From NCBI GenBank assembly GCA_947493005.1, contig CANLOY010000010.1:1-64000 (forward strand): a stretch of 64,000 nucleotides of DNA. The letters run 5' to 3'. Each line of letters begins with the position of its first letter. Position 1 is the first letter of the stretch. Below the pieces are notes generated by a model. It saw nothing but the letters and a program-made list of their open reading frames with translations. It was not told the DNA's origin and did no database searches. The translations under genes and the position numbers were made by a program. Below are positions 34,040-41,850 of the stretch, in pieces. This stretch comes from an uncultured Roseivirga sp. GTDB lineage: Bacteria; Bacteroidota; Bacteroidia; Cytophagales; Cyclobacteriaceae.

Positions 34040-35560
34040 ATGAAAAAGAGCATTTTTGTAGTAGTTTTTCTTATCCTGCTCGGGACTTTGTTTTCGCAGG
34101 ATCGGTTAATGGCTGCTAATGAGAATGTTAAATCATCGGTTGAGGTTCTGAACAATCAGGATGATCACCAAACTCAAGGTGATCATGGAAAAGACTCGTT
34201 ATCACATGTTGAAAGCGGAGGTGGACATCATGACTCTCCACCAGGTTGGACGGTAATACCGTTCGCACTTCTTTTAATCATGATTGCCACGGGACCGCTT
34301 TTTTATGAGCATTTCTGGCATAAAAATTACCCTATAGTTGCTGTTTCACTAGCTGGTATTGTTGTAATCTACTATTTGTTTGTTCTGCATGATGTGCATG
34401 CTCCGGTACACGCTTTAGCAGAGTATGTTCAGTTTATTGCACTATTGTCCTCATTATATATCGCTTCTGGTGGTATTATGATTAACGTGGACAAGAAGGC
34501 AACACCTATGGCTAATATAGGCTTGCTGTTGATTGGAGCAGTTATTTCAAATTTAATTGGTACTACAGGAGCTTCAATGCTTTTGATCCGTCCTTTTATT
34601 CGATTGAACAAGGGAAGGATTAAGCCTTACCATGTGATTTTCTTCATTTTTATGGTCAGTAATATTGGAGGAGCACTTACCCCAATAGGAGATCCGCCTT
34701 TATTTCTTGGTTTTTTGAAGGGGGTCCCTTTCATGTGGACCTTTACACATAATCTTCTTCCTTGGGTATTAGCCCTGGTGATTCTGTCTGTCATGTTCTA
34801 CTTTTTTGATAACAGAAACAAAGACCTTGACCTTGATCTGGAACCTGAAATAAAATTTACGAATAAGACAAGCATAGTTGGAGGCCGTAATTTTCTATGG
34901 CTAGCAATTATTATTGCTGCTGTTTTTATTGACCCGAACGTAATAGATGGTGTTCCTGCTATTGTTTATGAAGGCCAGAAATTCTCCTTTATAAGAGAAA
35001 TCATCATGCTTTCCATCGGTTTTCTGTCTTACAAATTAGCCGATAAGAAAGCGATTCAGGGAAATGAATTCAACTTTGAACCAATCAGGGAAGTAGCCTT
35101 TATTTTTGTAGGTATTTTCGGGACCATGATGCCGGCATTGGCACTTGTAAGTGAATTTGCACAATCAGAATCAGGTGTAGCACTGATTGGTCCTAATTCG
35201 CTGTATTGGGGAACAGGATTTTTATCGGGTTTTCTAGATAATGCACCAACTTATCTGAATTTTCTGGCTGCGGCTTTAGCTTCTCAAGGGGGTGATATTA
35301 GTAATATAGCCGAAGTTCAGGCGTATGCTGCCGGAGGCACATACCCTAATTCTGTAATCAATCTTACCGCTATTGCTGTTGGAGCCGTTTTCTTTGGCGC
35401 AATGACTTACATTGGTAATGGACCCAACTTTATGGTTAAATCAATTGCTGAACAAACAGGTATTCAAATGCCTTCCTTCTTCGGCTATATCTTAAGGTAT
35501 TCCATTCCCCTTTTGATACCGATCTTTATTGTCGTCTGGCTTGTGTTCTTTGTCTTTTAG
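34040..35560 (+). CDS. nhaD: NhaD-type sodium:proton antiporter
   Basis: 506 residues. The N-terminal part has a hydrophobic segment and a His/Asp-rich linker (about 40-68, with DDHQTQGDHGKDS and GGGHHDS) before about twelve membrane helices. The ion-transporter superfamily motifs NIGGALTPIGDPPLFLGFL (in two parts), and GFLDNAPTYLNFLA match NhaD/ArsB-type antiporters. The hydrophobic start with LFSQD could be a cleaved signal. Likely exchanges Na+ or Li+ for H+. The His-rich stretch may bind metal. Confidence 0.9.
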   Translation: MKKSIFVVVFLILLGTLFSQDRLMAANENVKSSVEVLNNQDDHQTQGDHGKDSLSHVESGGGHHDSPPGWTVIPFALLLIMIATGPLFYEHFWHKNYPIVAVSLAGIVVIYYLFVLHDVHAPVHALAEYVQFIALLSSLYIASGGIMINVDKKATPMANIGLLLIGAVISNLIGTTGASMLLIRPFIRLNKGRIKPYHVIFFIFMVSNIGGALTPIGDPPLFLGFLKGVPFMWTFTHNLLPWVLALVILSVMFYFFDNRNKDLDLDLEPEIKFTNKTSIVGGRNFLWLAIIIAAVFIDPNVIDGVPAIVYEGQKFSFIREIIMLSIGFLSYKLADKKAIQGNEFNFEPIREVAFIFVGIFGTMMPALALVSEFAQSESGVALIGPNSLYWGTGFLSGFLDNAPTYLNFLAAALASQGGDISNIAEVQAYAAGGTYPNSVINLTAIAVGAVFFGAMTYIGNGPNFMVKSIAEQTGIQMPSFFGYILRYSIPLLIPIFIVVWLVFFVF

Positions 35561-35617
35561 GCAATTTCCAAAACTAATTTCTTACGATTAGAGTATAAAT
35601 AAATTCAAAGCCTGCTT

Positions 35618-35836
35618 ATGGATTTGCTTTACTATGATCTTTTATTGAGTGGCCTGACTTATGTTGTGCTTACCTATCTGGCTTTTAAGTTAATGAGAAA
35701 GCACAGGTCTGGTAAAAATGGAGATGATGGAGGTGAACCTCATGATTTAGTACCGAAAATTGATTTGCCTCCGGGAGTAACCTGGCCAGACGAACCTATT
35801 GAAAAAGCATCGATAGAAGAAGAGGTACTCTGTTAA
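35618..35836 (+). CDS. Small single-helix membrane protein
   Basis: 72 residues: an N-terminal membrane helix (YYDLLLSGLTYVVLTYLAF) then a basic patch (MRKHRSGK), a Gly/Asp stretch and a Pro-rich acidic tail (IDLPPGVTWPDEP). No family recognised. It follows nhaD after about 60 bp and overlaps the convergent Fur-family gene by four bases. The ordered composition and clean ATG support a real gene. Confidence 0.7.
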   Translation: MDLLYYDLLLSGLTYVVLTYLAFKLMRKHRSGKNGDDGGEPHDLVPKIDLPPGVTWPDEPIEKASIEEEVLC

Positions 35837-36255
35837 GCGCACTTGTTGCATGTACCTGTTATCAGGTAATTGCTTTCAATCATTTCAAACCCTTCGGGTA
35901 GCTTTACGCTCGGTATATTGACATGGTCAAGACAAGTTGTCTCATCACATTTTTGACATTTGAAATGAATGTGATTGTGCTGATGGCTTTGTTCGCTACA
36001 AGAGTCACTGCACAAAGCATATCGGGTAGCACCAGTGTCATCAAGAACCTTGTGGATAAGCCCTTTTTCAAGAAAAGACTTAAGTGTTCTGTAAATGGTA
36101 ACACGGTCATATTTGCCATCAACATCGGCTTCTATGTCTCCATGTGAGATAGCTACATTTCTGTTAAGGAAAATTGAAATAACATCTACTCTTCCTTGCG
36201 TCAGGCGTAGCGAATGATCTTTTAATAGCTGTTTTACTTCTGTGCGCACAATCAA
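35833..36255 (-). CDS. Fur/Zur-family metal-responsive regulator
   Basis: 140 residues from a TTG at 36255; a GTG at 36249 is a good alternative. Winged-helix motif RLTQGRVDVISIFLNR, AISHGDIE and DRVTIYRTLKSFLEKGLIHK, then the His-rich metal site HQHNHIHFKCQKCDETTC and closing CNKC. Two CxxC pairs form the structural zinc site. Fur, Zur or PerR cannot be separated from sequence alone. A palindrome overlapping its own -7 box suggests autoregulation. Confidence 0.92.
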   Translation of the reverse strand: MIVRTEVKQLLKDHSLRLTQGRVDVISIFLNRNVAISHGDIEADVDGKYDRVTIYRTLKSFLEKGLIHKVLDDTGATRYALCSDSCSEQSHQHNHIHFKCQKCDETTCLDHVNIPSVKLPEGFEMIESNYLITGTCNKCA

Positions 36256-36271
36256 ATATAATTAATATTTG
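36253..36271. promoter_or_regulatory. Fur-type operator overlapping the Fur-family gene's -7 box
   Basis: CAAATATAATTAATATTTG is a 7-5-7 perfect inverted repeat, equivalent to 9-1-9 with a single mismatch, AT-rich like Fur/PerR/Zur boxes. Its left arm, read on the minus strand, is TATATTTG, a -7 consensus ending three bases before the GTG at 36249. Binding here would block the regulator's own transcription. Confidence 0.5.
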
Positions 36272-36274
36272 ACC

Positions 36275-36616
36275 TTAACTTTTGCTGCTTAGATCAGATT
36301 TCTTCTGTTTCCTGTTTTTGCCAGTCATTCTATGTATCATTTTCTTTTCCCAGGCCCAGAAAAAGGCAAACTGACCAAAAATGAACCCATAAATCAAAAT
36401 CAGAATTTGATACAATGGGAATATTAAAACTATGTACAATAAAACGCCTGCAACTCCCTCTATACTATCAAAACCTGTGACTTCAAACAGGAAAGGTTTT
36501 ATAAATAAAACGGTAGAACCTGTACAGGCAAAGACTATTAAAACCATAATAGTCTGGAATGCTGATTTAAGTCCCCATTTATTCTGAAGCTTTTTTAAGT
36601 AACTATTTTCTTCCAC
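36275..36616 (-). CDS. DUF6787-like membrane protein
   Basis: 113 residues from a GTG. Two membrane helices (about 18-42 and 55-80) follow the start LKKLQNKWGLKSAFQ and precede an aromatic GQFAFFWAWEKKM and a basic tail (TGKNRKQKKS). The WEKKM/RM region and length match the DUF6787 proteins of Cytophagales as I recall them. Function unknown. A -7 box (TACCTTTGC, minus, 36644-36637) lies 20 bases upstream. The Fur-family gene follows after about 20 bp. Confidence 0.68.
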   Translation of the reverse strand: MEENSYLKKLQNKWGLKSAFQTIMVLIVFACTGSTVLFIKPFLFEVTGFDSIEGVAGVLLYIVLIFPLYQILILIYGFIFGQFAFFWAWEKKMIHRMTGKNRKQKKSDLSSKS

Positions 36617-36636
36617 CTCTATAAATATTCTAGCCG

Positions 36637-36644
36637 CAAAGGTA
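36637..36644 (-). promoter_or_regulatory. -7 promoter box of the DUF6787-like gene
   Basis: TACCTTTG followed by C on the minus strand, 20 bases upstream of the GTG at 36616. -33 position reads only TTCG at best. Confidence 0.4.
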
Positions 36645-36758
36645 ATTAAGGTGTGTGGTTATCCCGAAGAACCTTTAATTTTCCGTCTAAAAAAATGACA
36701 AGACGGTGGTCTCTGGATTATTTATTCAATAAATTACCGTATAAACCTGACTTCAGCC

Positions 36759-37685
36759 ATGCACGATCTTAGTAAGTTTCGAAGAATGTTAGTTGCCCTT
36801 GACTTGACGGATATGGATGTATTCGTGGTTAAGTATGCCTCAATGATTGCTAAAGTATTTGGTATTGATGCGGTTTACTTTATGCATGTAACCACATCTT
36901 TGGAGTTACCTGAAGAGATTCAGGAGAAATATGGGAATGTTATTGCGCCTGTAGATGAAACTTTGGAAAGGGAAATTCAGGTAGTATTGGACGATCATTT
37001 TGTAAAACCTGAAAACTGTGATGTTCAGGTCTCTGTTCAGACAGGAGGTATCACTGATGAAATCCTTAAGTTTGGAAAAGTCAAAATGGTTGACCTGATT
37101 ATTTTGGGTAGAAAAGAAAAGCTTGGGGGAAGTGGTCTTAACGCTAAGAAAATTGCAAAGGCGAGCACTTCTTCAGTGATTTTTGTTCCAGAAAATCCAA
37201 AGGCAAAACTTGAGAAGGTTTTAGTATCCATCGATTATTCCGATCACTCACAAATGGCATTTGAAATAGGTGTGGATATTCAGAAGAAGTGCGGAGCTAA
37301 ACTGTTAAGCAACAATGTGTATAGAGTTCCTGTTGGGTATGCTAAATCAGGAAAGACTTACGATGAGTTTGCTGAAATTATGCTGCAGAATACCAAAGAT
37401 CAGTGTGAACGTTTTTTCAGGAAAATGAACCTGGAAGATGTCGACTATGACCATACTTATGCACTGGATGATGACCCGCATCCGGCAGATAAGATTTATA
37501 AAACAGGAGCAGAACTAGATGTTGATCTTATTGTTTTAGGGTCTAAGGGACGTTCAAGCGCAGCGGCATTTTTAATTGGTAGTGTAGCAGAAAAGCTGGT
37601 AATGGAGAATAATGATATTCCAATTTTTCTGGTGAAGAAAGGAAACGAGAATATGAGCTTTATCGAAGCGTTATTCAAGCTCTGA
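36759..37685 (+). CDS. Tandem universal stress protein
   Basis: 308 residues holding two UspA domains (about 8-148 and 150-295). The first ends LGRKEKLGGSGLNAKKIAKA, the second has VLGSKGRSSAAAFLIGSVAEKL, the glycine-rich ATP-binding motif (GxxGx9GS) typical of Usp proteins; the first is less regular. Tandem Usp proteins bind nucleotides and respond to starvation and stress. Its end overlaps a convergent lipoprotein gene by 15 bp. Confidence 0.92.
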   Translation: MHDLSKFRRMLVALDLTDMDVFVVKYASMIAKVFGIDAVYFMHVTTSLELPEEIQEKYGNVIAPVDETLEREIQVVLDDHFVKPENCDVQVSVQTGGITDEILKFGKVKMVDLIILGRKEKLGGSGLNAKKIAKASTSSVIFVPENPKAKLEKVLVSIDYSDHSQMAFEIGVDIQKKCGAKLLSNNVYRVPVGYAKSGKTYDEFAEIMLQNTKDQCERFFRKMNLEDVDYDHTYALDDDPHPADKIYKTGAELDVDLIVLGSKGRSSAAAFLIGSVAEKLVMENNDIPIFLVKKGNENMSFIEALFKL

Positions 37686-38264
37686 TTTGAATATCACTGT
37701 TCCTTTCACCTGATAATCCATTTCTTTTTTCATTTTCATGGATTCTTTTCCCTGAATGCTAAAACCCGAAATTATCTTGTTTGTATTCAAGAATAGGTTC
37801 ATTTCTTTAGTGGCATTGTAAATAGCGTTTTCTTCTCTTACAGATAGCCTAACCTCTTTTAGCAAATCTCCCTCATAAGTGCATTCCATTATTTGTACAG
37901 GGTGTTTTTTGCTTTTGGCTGTATATATTTTTTTAGAAATACCATTTATAATAGGTAGTTCTTCCTGAAAATAGGCTCCTGTAAAGCCAGGTTTATTAAT
38001 GTCGGCCTCATAAAACAATTTGAATTGCCTTTCCCAACCAGAAACCGAATCGGGGTCAATTCTTATAGTTTCCTCTTGACCATTATTGGTTAACTGTTTT
38101 TCCAGTGTTGCTTCCGCCCTTACGATTTCATTTATGCTGTCATCTAGAAGGGCCTTTAAGTTGAAATAACCATCAACTTGATTTATCTCCTTAGGCGCTT
38201 TTCCAGAACAGGCCGAAATTAAAAGACCTATTATTACGGTTGAATAAATATTGAATTTCCTCAT
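37671..38264 (-). CDS. Uncharacterised lipoprotein downstream of gpmI
   Basis: 197 residues with a lipobox (GLLISACSG). The mature part is mixed alpha/beta (NEIVRAEATLEKQLTNNG, YEADINKPGFTGAYFQEE, KHPVQIMECTYEGDLLKEV) and ends in a beta hairpin (MDYQVKGTVIFKSEL). No family recognised. The start overlaps the gpmI stop (ATGA), so it is translationally coupled to a glycolytic gene, a pairing I cannot explain. Confidence 0.8.
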   Translation of the reverse strand: MRKFNIYSTVIIGLLISACSGKAPKEINQVDGYFNLKALLDDSINEIVRAEATLEKQLTNNGQEETIRIDPDSVSGWERQFKLFYEADINKPGFTGAYFQEELPIINGISKKIYTAKSKKHPVQIMECTYEGDLLKEVRLSVREENAIYNATKEMNLFLNTNKIISGFSIQGKESMKMKKEMDYQVKGTVIFKSELE

Positions 38265-39778
38265 AGTAGATAATCTCCTGTCATTTCTGAAGGAACATCA
38301 ACTCCCATTAATTGGAGAATTGTAGGAGCTAAATCCCCAAGCTTTCCATCCTTCATTTCAGGTTTCATTTCTTTATCTACTAAAATACAGGGTACAAGGT
38401 TCGTGGTATGTGCTGTATTTGGTGTTCCATCAGGGTTAATCATAATGTCCGAGTTGCCATGGTCAGCAATAACGATTGATGTATAACCGTATGCAAGAGC
38501 GGCATCCAACACTTCTCCAGCACAAGAATCAACTGCTTCACATGCTTTTACGGCAGCCTCAAAAACACCCGTATGACCTACCATATCCGCGTTTGCAAAA
38601 TTCAGGCAGACAAAATCTGTTTCCTGTTTACCTAGTTCTTCAACTATTGCAGATTTGATGTCATGTGCACTCATCTGTGGCTGCAGGTCGTAGGTTGCCA
38701 CTTTTGGTGAGGGGCATAAAATTCTTTTTTCTCCGTCAAATTCAGTTTCTCTTCCACCGCTGAAAAAGAAAGTTACGTGAGGATATTTTTCTGTTTCCGC
38801 TATTCTAACCTGTTTTTTTCCTGCGGTAGCCAATACTTCTCCAAGCGTATTTGTCAGGTTATCCTTATCGAACATGACTTCAACCCCTTTAAATGAGTCG
38901 TCATAATTCGTCATGGTTATATACTTTAATGTCTTCTTTTCCATACCATAATCCGGAAAATCAGATTGTGTTAATGCCTGAGTAATTTGTCTTCCTCGGT
39001 CAGTTCTGAAATTGAAGCATATTACCAAGTCATTGTCAGAAATGGTGGCAATTGGTTTTCCTTCCTGTGAAACAATTATTGGTTTGATGAACTCATCTGT
39101 AACTCCTGCACTGTATGAATTTTCAATGGCCTCGACAGGGTTTGAGGTCAGAATTCCTTTGCCTTTGATCATGGCATCATAAGCGAGTTGTACACGCTCC
39201 CAACGATTGTCCCTGTCCATAGCGAAGTATCTACCAGTTATAGACGCAATTTTTCCAGTAGTATTTTCGGCATGCTCAATTACGTCTTGTATAAAACCTT
39301 TACCACTCTTTGGGTCAGTGTCGCGTCCATCAGTAAAAGCGTGTATATAAACGTTACTTAGGTTTTGCTCAGCACAAATACTCATCAAACCTTTAAGGTG
39401 GTTTATATGAGAGTGAACTCCACCATCTGAAACCAAGCCAATAAGGTGGACATTCTTATTATTTTCTTTTGCGTATGTGAGTGCACTGCTCAGCGTTTCA
39501 TTATTTCCTAGTGTACCTTCTTCTACGGCTTTATTAATTTTTACCAGATCCTGATACACTACTCTGCCGGCTCCAATGTTCATATGGCCTACTTCCGAGT
39601 TCCCCATTTGCCCATCAGGAAGTCCAACAGCCAGTCCGGAAGCTTCTAACTTGCTATGAGAGTAGGTTTTAAAAAGCTGATCTAAAATAGGTGTATTGGC
39701 TTGATCGATGGCAGAAACAGATTTATCCTTAGAAAGCCCCCAGCCGTCCAGAATCATTAATAAAACACGCTTATTCAT
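38261..39778 (-). CDS. gpmI: 2,3-bisphosphoglycerate-independent phosphoglycerate mutase
   Basis: 505 residues from the ATG at 39778; the frame is open upstream to 39871 but the conserved start (VLLMILDGWGLS) lies right after this ATG. Metal and catalytic motifs include DGWG, the phosphoserine site QMGNSEVGHMNIGAGR, HAFTDGRDT, FNFRTDRGRQ and NADMVGHTG, IADHGNSD. It interconverts 3- and 2-phosphoglycerate with Mn2+. Linked to a lipoprotein gene downstream. A -7 box ends four bases before the ATG. Confidence 0.96.
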   Translation of the reverse strand: MNKRVLLMILDGWGLSKDKSVSAIDQANTPILDQLFKTYSHSKLEASGLAVGLPDGQMGNSEVGHMNIGAGRVVYQDLVKINKAVEEGTLGNNETLSSALTYAKENNKNVHLIGLVSDGGVHSHINHLKGLMSICAEQNLSNVYIHAFTDGRDTDPKSGKGFIQDVIEHAENTTGKIASITGRYFAMDRDNRWERVQLAYDAMIKGKGILTSNPVEAIENSYSAGVTDEFIKPIIVSQEGKPIATISDNDLVICFNFRTDRGRQITQALTQSDFPDYGMEKKTLKYITMTNYDDSFKGVEVMFDKDNLTNTLGEVLATAGKKQVRIAETEKYPHVTFFFSGGRETEFDGEKRILCPSPKVATYDLQPQMSAHDIKSAIVEELGKQETDFVCLNFANADMVGHTGVFEAAVKACEAVDSCAGEVLDAALAYGYTSIVIADHGNSDIMINPDGTPNTAHTTNLVPCILVDKEMKPEMKDGKLGDLAPTILQLMGVDVPSEMTGDYLL

Positions 39779-39782
39779 GCCG

Positions 39783-39790
39783 CAAATATA
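39783..39790 (-). promoter_or_regulatory. -7 promoter box of gpmI
   Basis: TATATTTG (minus strand, followed by C) fits TAnnTTTG exactly and ends four bases before the gpmI ATG. No good -33 TTTG is visible at 19-21 bp. If used, transcription would begin at or next to the start codon. Confidence 0.35.
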
Positions 39791-39905
39791 AATATTAAAG
39801 ACTGGTTTGTAAGTGCACAGACATTGTATTAATTTGAAATCGTTGATGCCTTTATGTACTATAATTGGCACAATTTTCGTTCGTTAAAGAACACAAGTGT
39901 TAAAC

Positions 39906-40313
39906 ATGAACAACCTACCGACTAAACTTCTAATATTAATAGCTATTTGCTTTTCTTTCACAGCATTTGCTCAAGAGAAAGAAGACATTATTAGTAATGT
40001 AGAGGAGGCATTAAAAGCTAGTAGCTCAAAAGAACTTACCAAGCACCTTCATTCAAAGGTGGAAATTAAGCTTGATGGAGTTAGGAAAGAGTATAGCGTC
40101 AATCAGGCTGAAATTAAGCTGAAACAGTTTTTTCAGCAGCACCCAGCTAAAGCTTTCGAGTTTGTTCACCAGGGTAACAATAGTTCGGGAGGGATTCTTT
40201 ATGCTATTGGGTCCTACACTTCCAGCTCAGGGAAACACAGAGTAGTGGTTCGAGCAAAGCAATTCAAAAAGGTATTCAGAGTATATCGTATCGAATTCAC
40301 AAAAGAGCGCTAA
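39906..40313 (+). CDS. DUF4783 secreted protein
   Basis: 135 residues from the ATG at 39906 (a GTG three codons earlier is less likely). Signal peptide ends AFAQ. The mature part (NVEEALKASSSKELTKHLHSKVEIKLDG in pieces, then QAEIKLKQFFQQHPAKAFEFVHQG, VVRAKQFKKVFRVYRIEF) fits DUF4783, an NTF2-like secreted family of Bacteroidota. Often encoded next to nadC in this phylum from memory, as here. Function unknown. Confidence 0.85.
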   Translation: MNNLPTKLLILIAICFSFTAFAQEKEDIISNVEEALKASSSKELTKHLHSKVEIKLDGVRKEYSVNQAEIKLKQFFQQHPAKAFEFVHQGNNSSGGILYAIGSYTSSSGKHRVVVRAKQFKKVFRVYRIEFTKER

Positions 40314-40351
40314 TTACAATTTCATTTATTTTCGACTAGGTCAGTTTTGGC

Positions 40352-40359
40352 TACTTTTG
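40352..40359 (+). promoter_or_regulatory. -7 promoter box of nadC
   Basis: TACTTTTG fits the TAnnTTTG consensus and ends four bases before the nadC ATG. A TTTT at 40329-40332 sits 19 bp upstream in the -33 position (three of four bases). Predicts a leaderless or nearly leaderless nadC message. Confidence 0.4.
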
Positions 40360-40363
40360 TTCC

Positions 40364-41221
40364 ATGAGACCTGCCTATGTAACCGATACCGGTTTAAACG
40401 ATTTTATAGATCGAGCATTAGCCGAAGATTTGGGTGATGGAGACCACTCTTCTTTAGCTTCAATTCCTGAAGAAGCGGTTAAGTCTGCCTATTTAATAAT
40501 GAAAGAAGATGGTGTTATTGCTGGCTTAGAGCTGGCACCTCTGATTTTTCATAAACTGGATCCAGAAATGGAACTGGAGTTTTTAGTCAATGATGGAGAC
40601 ACTGTTAAAATAGGGGATGTGATTCTTAGGCTGAAAGGAAAAGTAAGAGCAATACTAAGTGGAGAGCGCCTGCTACTTAACTGTATGCAACGAATGAGTG
40701 GCATCGCCACGAAAACAGCTTACTTGAACGAGTTAATCCAAGGAACCAATGCAAAACTCCTTGATACCAGAAAGACTACTCCAAACATGCGGATGTTGGA
40801 AAAATGGGCCGTGGTTATTGGAGGAGGAGTTAATCATAGATATGGTTTATATGATATGATAATGCTTAAGGATAATCATAATGATTTTGCCGGAGGTATT
40901 AAAGAGTCAGTTTCGGCAACAAAGAGGTACTTGAAAGCAATTAACAAGGCCTTGAAAATTGAAGTGGAAACCAGAGATTTAAAGGAGGTAGAAGAGGTAT
41001 TGACTGTTGGTGGAGTTGATAGAATTATGTTGGATAATATGAGTAACGAGGAGATGTCTGAAGCAGTGAAAATTATCAACGGCCGTTCAGAGACCGAAGC
41101 TTCCGGTGGCATTACTGAATCAACCATTCGGTCGATAGCCCAAACCGGAGTAGACTTTATTTCCGTAGGAGCACTTACCCATTCTATTAAAAGTCTGGAT
41201 ATCAGTCTTAAAGCCGAATAA
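40364..41221 (+). CDS. nadC: Nicotinate-nucleotide diphosphorylase (carboxylating)
   Basis: 285 residues. Motifs ALAEDLGDGDHSS, LLNCMQRMSGIATKT, DTRKTTPNMRMLEKWAV, GGGVNHRYGLYDMIMLKDNH (within 20 residues) and VDRIMLDNMS plus ASGGITESTI identify quinolinate phosphoribosyltransferase. It makes nicotinate mononucleotide from quinolinate and PRPP in NAD synthesis. Follows the DUF4783 gene. Confidence 0.96.
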   Translation: MRPAYVTDTGLNDFIDRALAEDLGDGDHSSLASIPEEAVKSAYLIMKEDGVIAGLELAPLIFHKLDPEMELEFLVNDGDTVKIGDVILRLKGKVRAILSGERLLLNCMQRMSGIATKTAYLNELIQGTNAKLLDTRKTTPNMRMLEKWAVVIGGGVNHRYGLYDMIMLKDNHNDFAGGIKESVSATKRYLKAINKALKIEVETRDLKEVEEVLTVGGVDRIMLDNMSNEEMSEAVKIINGRSETEASGGITESTIRSIAQTGVDFISVGALTHSIKSLDISLKAE

Positions 41222-41261
41222 TACTTTGCCAAAAAACAAACGCAATTTTTTAGTGCTAATG

Positions 41262-41292
41262 ATTGAAGCATTGATTTTGATCATTATGTTTG
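41262..41292 (+). promoter_or_regulatory. Promoter upstream of the YcxB-like gene
   Basis: ATTG (41262-41265, three of four -33 bases), 19-bp spacer, TATGTTTG (41285-41292, full -7 match). Start codon 38 bases downstream. The same stretch encodes a possible 19-residue hydrophobic peptide (41259-41318); both readings cannot easily serve from this promoter. Confidence 0.55.
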
Positions 41293-41330
41293 TGTTCCTT
41301 TTTCGACACTGTGTTTAAAAGGCTTTTAAT

Positions 41331-41807
41331 ATGATCGTCAAAACAAAGAAATACGCCTTAGATAAGAAGGCATACAGAGCTGCGGGGATGCGTAATGTGC
41401 TCAGGGAACAATGGTGGGTTGGTTTAATAGTGCTTGCTATTTCTTCTATGACATTTGTAATACCATCTAACTGGTGGTGGATTGGATCTCTTATCGCATT
41501 TACACTTTATTTACTTTTCTGGTTAATTCAGTTTGCCGGAGTAACCCAAATGGAGCAGAGTAAAATGCTCTTTGAAAAACTCTCCTATGAAATTGATAGT
41601 CGTCAGATTCTAATCAAGATGAATTCTAAGCAAGGAATGCCAATGAAGTGGGATCAAATCAAAAGAGCTTGGATGGACAAAAAGCAATTTGTGCTAGTAG
41701 TAAGCAAAGCGCAGCTGATGCTTTTTCCCTTTACCGCCTTTAAGACTCAAAATGAAGTCAAATTCGTGGAAACTATATTGAAACGAAAAGGGTTGATAAA
41801 AGAATAA
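41331..41807 (+). CDS. YcxB-like membrane protein
   Basis: 158 residues. Two membrane helices (about 30-46 and 50-70) are followed by a soluble YcxB-like C-terminal domain (KLSYEIDSRQILIKMNS, PMKWDQIKRAWMDKKQFVL, LFPFTAFKTQNEVKFVE). YcxB-type domains are small beta-rich modules of unknown function. A terminator lies 14 bases past the stop. Confidence 0.78.
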   Translation: MIVKTKKYALDKKAYRAAGMRNVLREQWWVGLIVLAISSMTFVIPSNWWWIGSLIAFTLYLLFWLIQFAGVTQMEQSKMLFEKLSYEIDSRQILIKMNSKQGMPMKWDQIKRAWMDKKQFVLVVSKAQLMLFPFTAFKTQNEVKFVETILKRKGLIKE

Positions 41808-41821
41808 CAACCAATTTGAAG

Positions 41822-41848
41822 AAACACAGCTTTAAGGCTGTGTTTTTT
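41822..41848 (+). terminator. Rho-independent terminator of the YcxB-like gene
   Basis: Perfect 9-bp stem AAACACAGC (41822-41830) with GCTGTGTTT (41837-41845), six-base loop, T-run to 41848. It ends two bases before the TTG start of the EamA gene, so that gene needs read-through or a promoter overlapping this element. Confidence 0.85.
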
Positions 41849-41850
41849 GT

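Noticed and set aside
39779-39871. 31-residue N-terminal extension of gpmI
   Set aside because: The conserved phosphoglycerate mutase N-terminus begins directly after the ATG at 39778 and the promoter box lies inside the extension.
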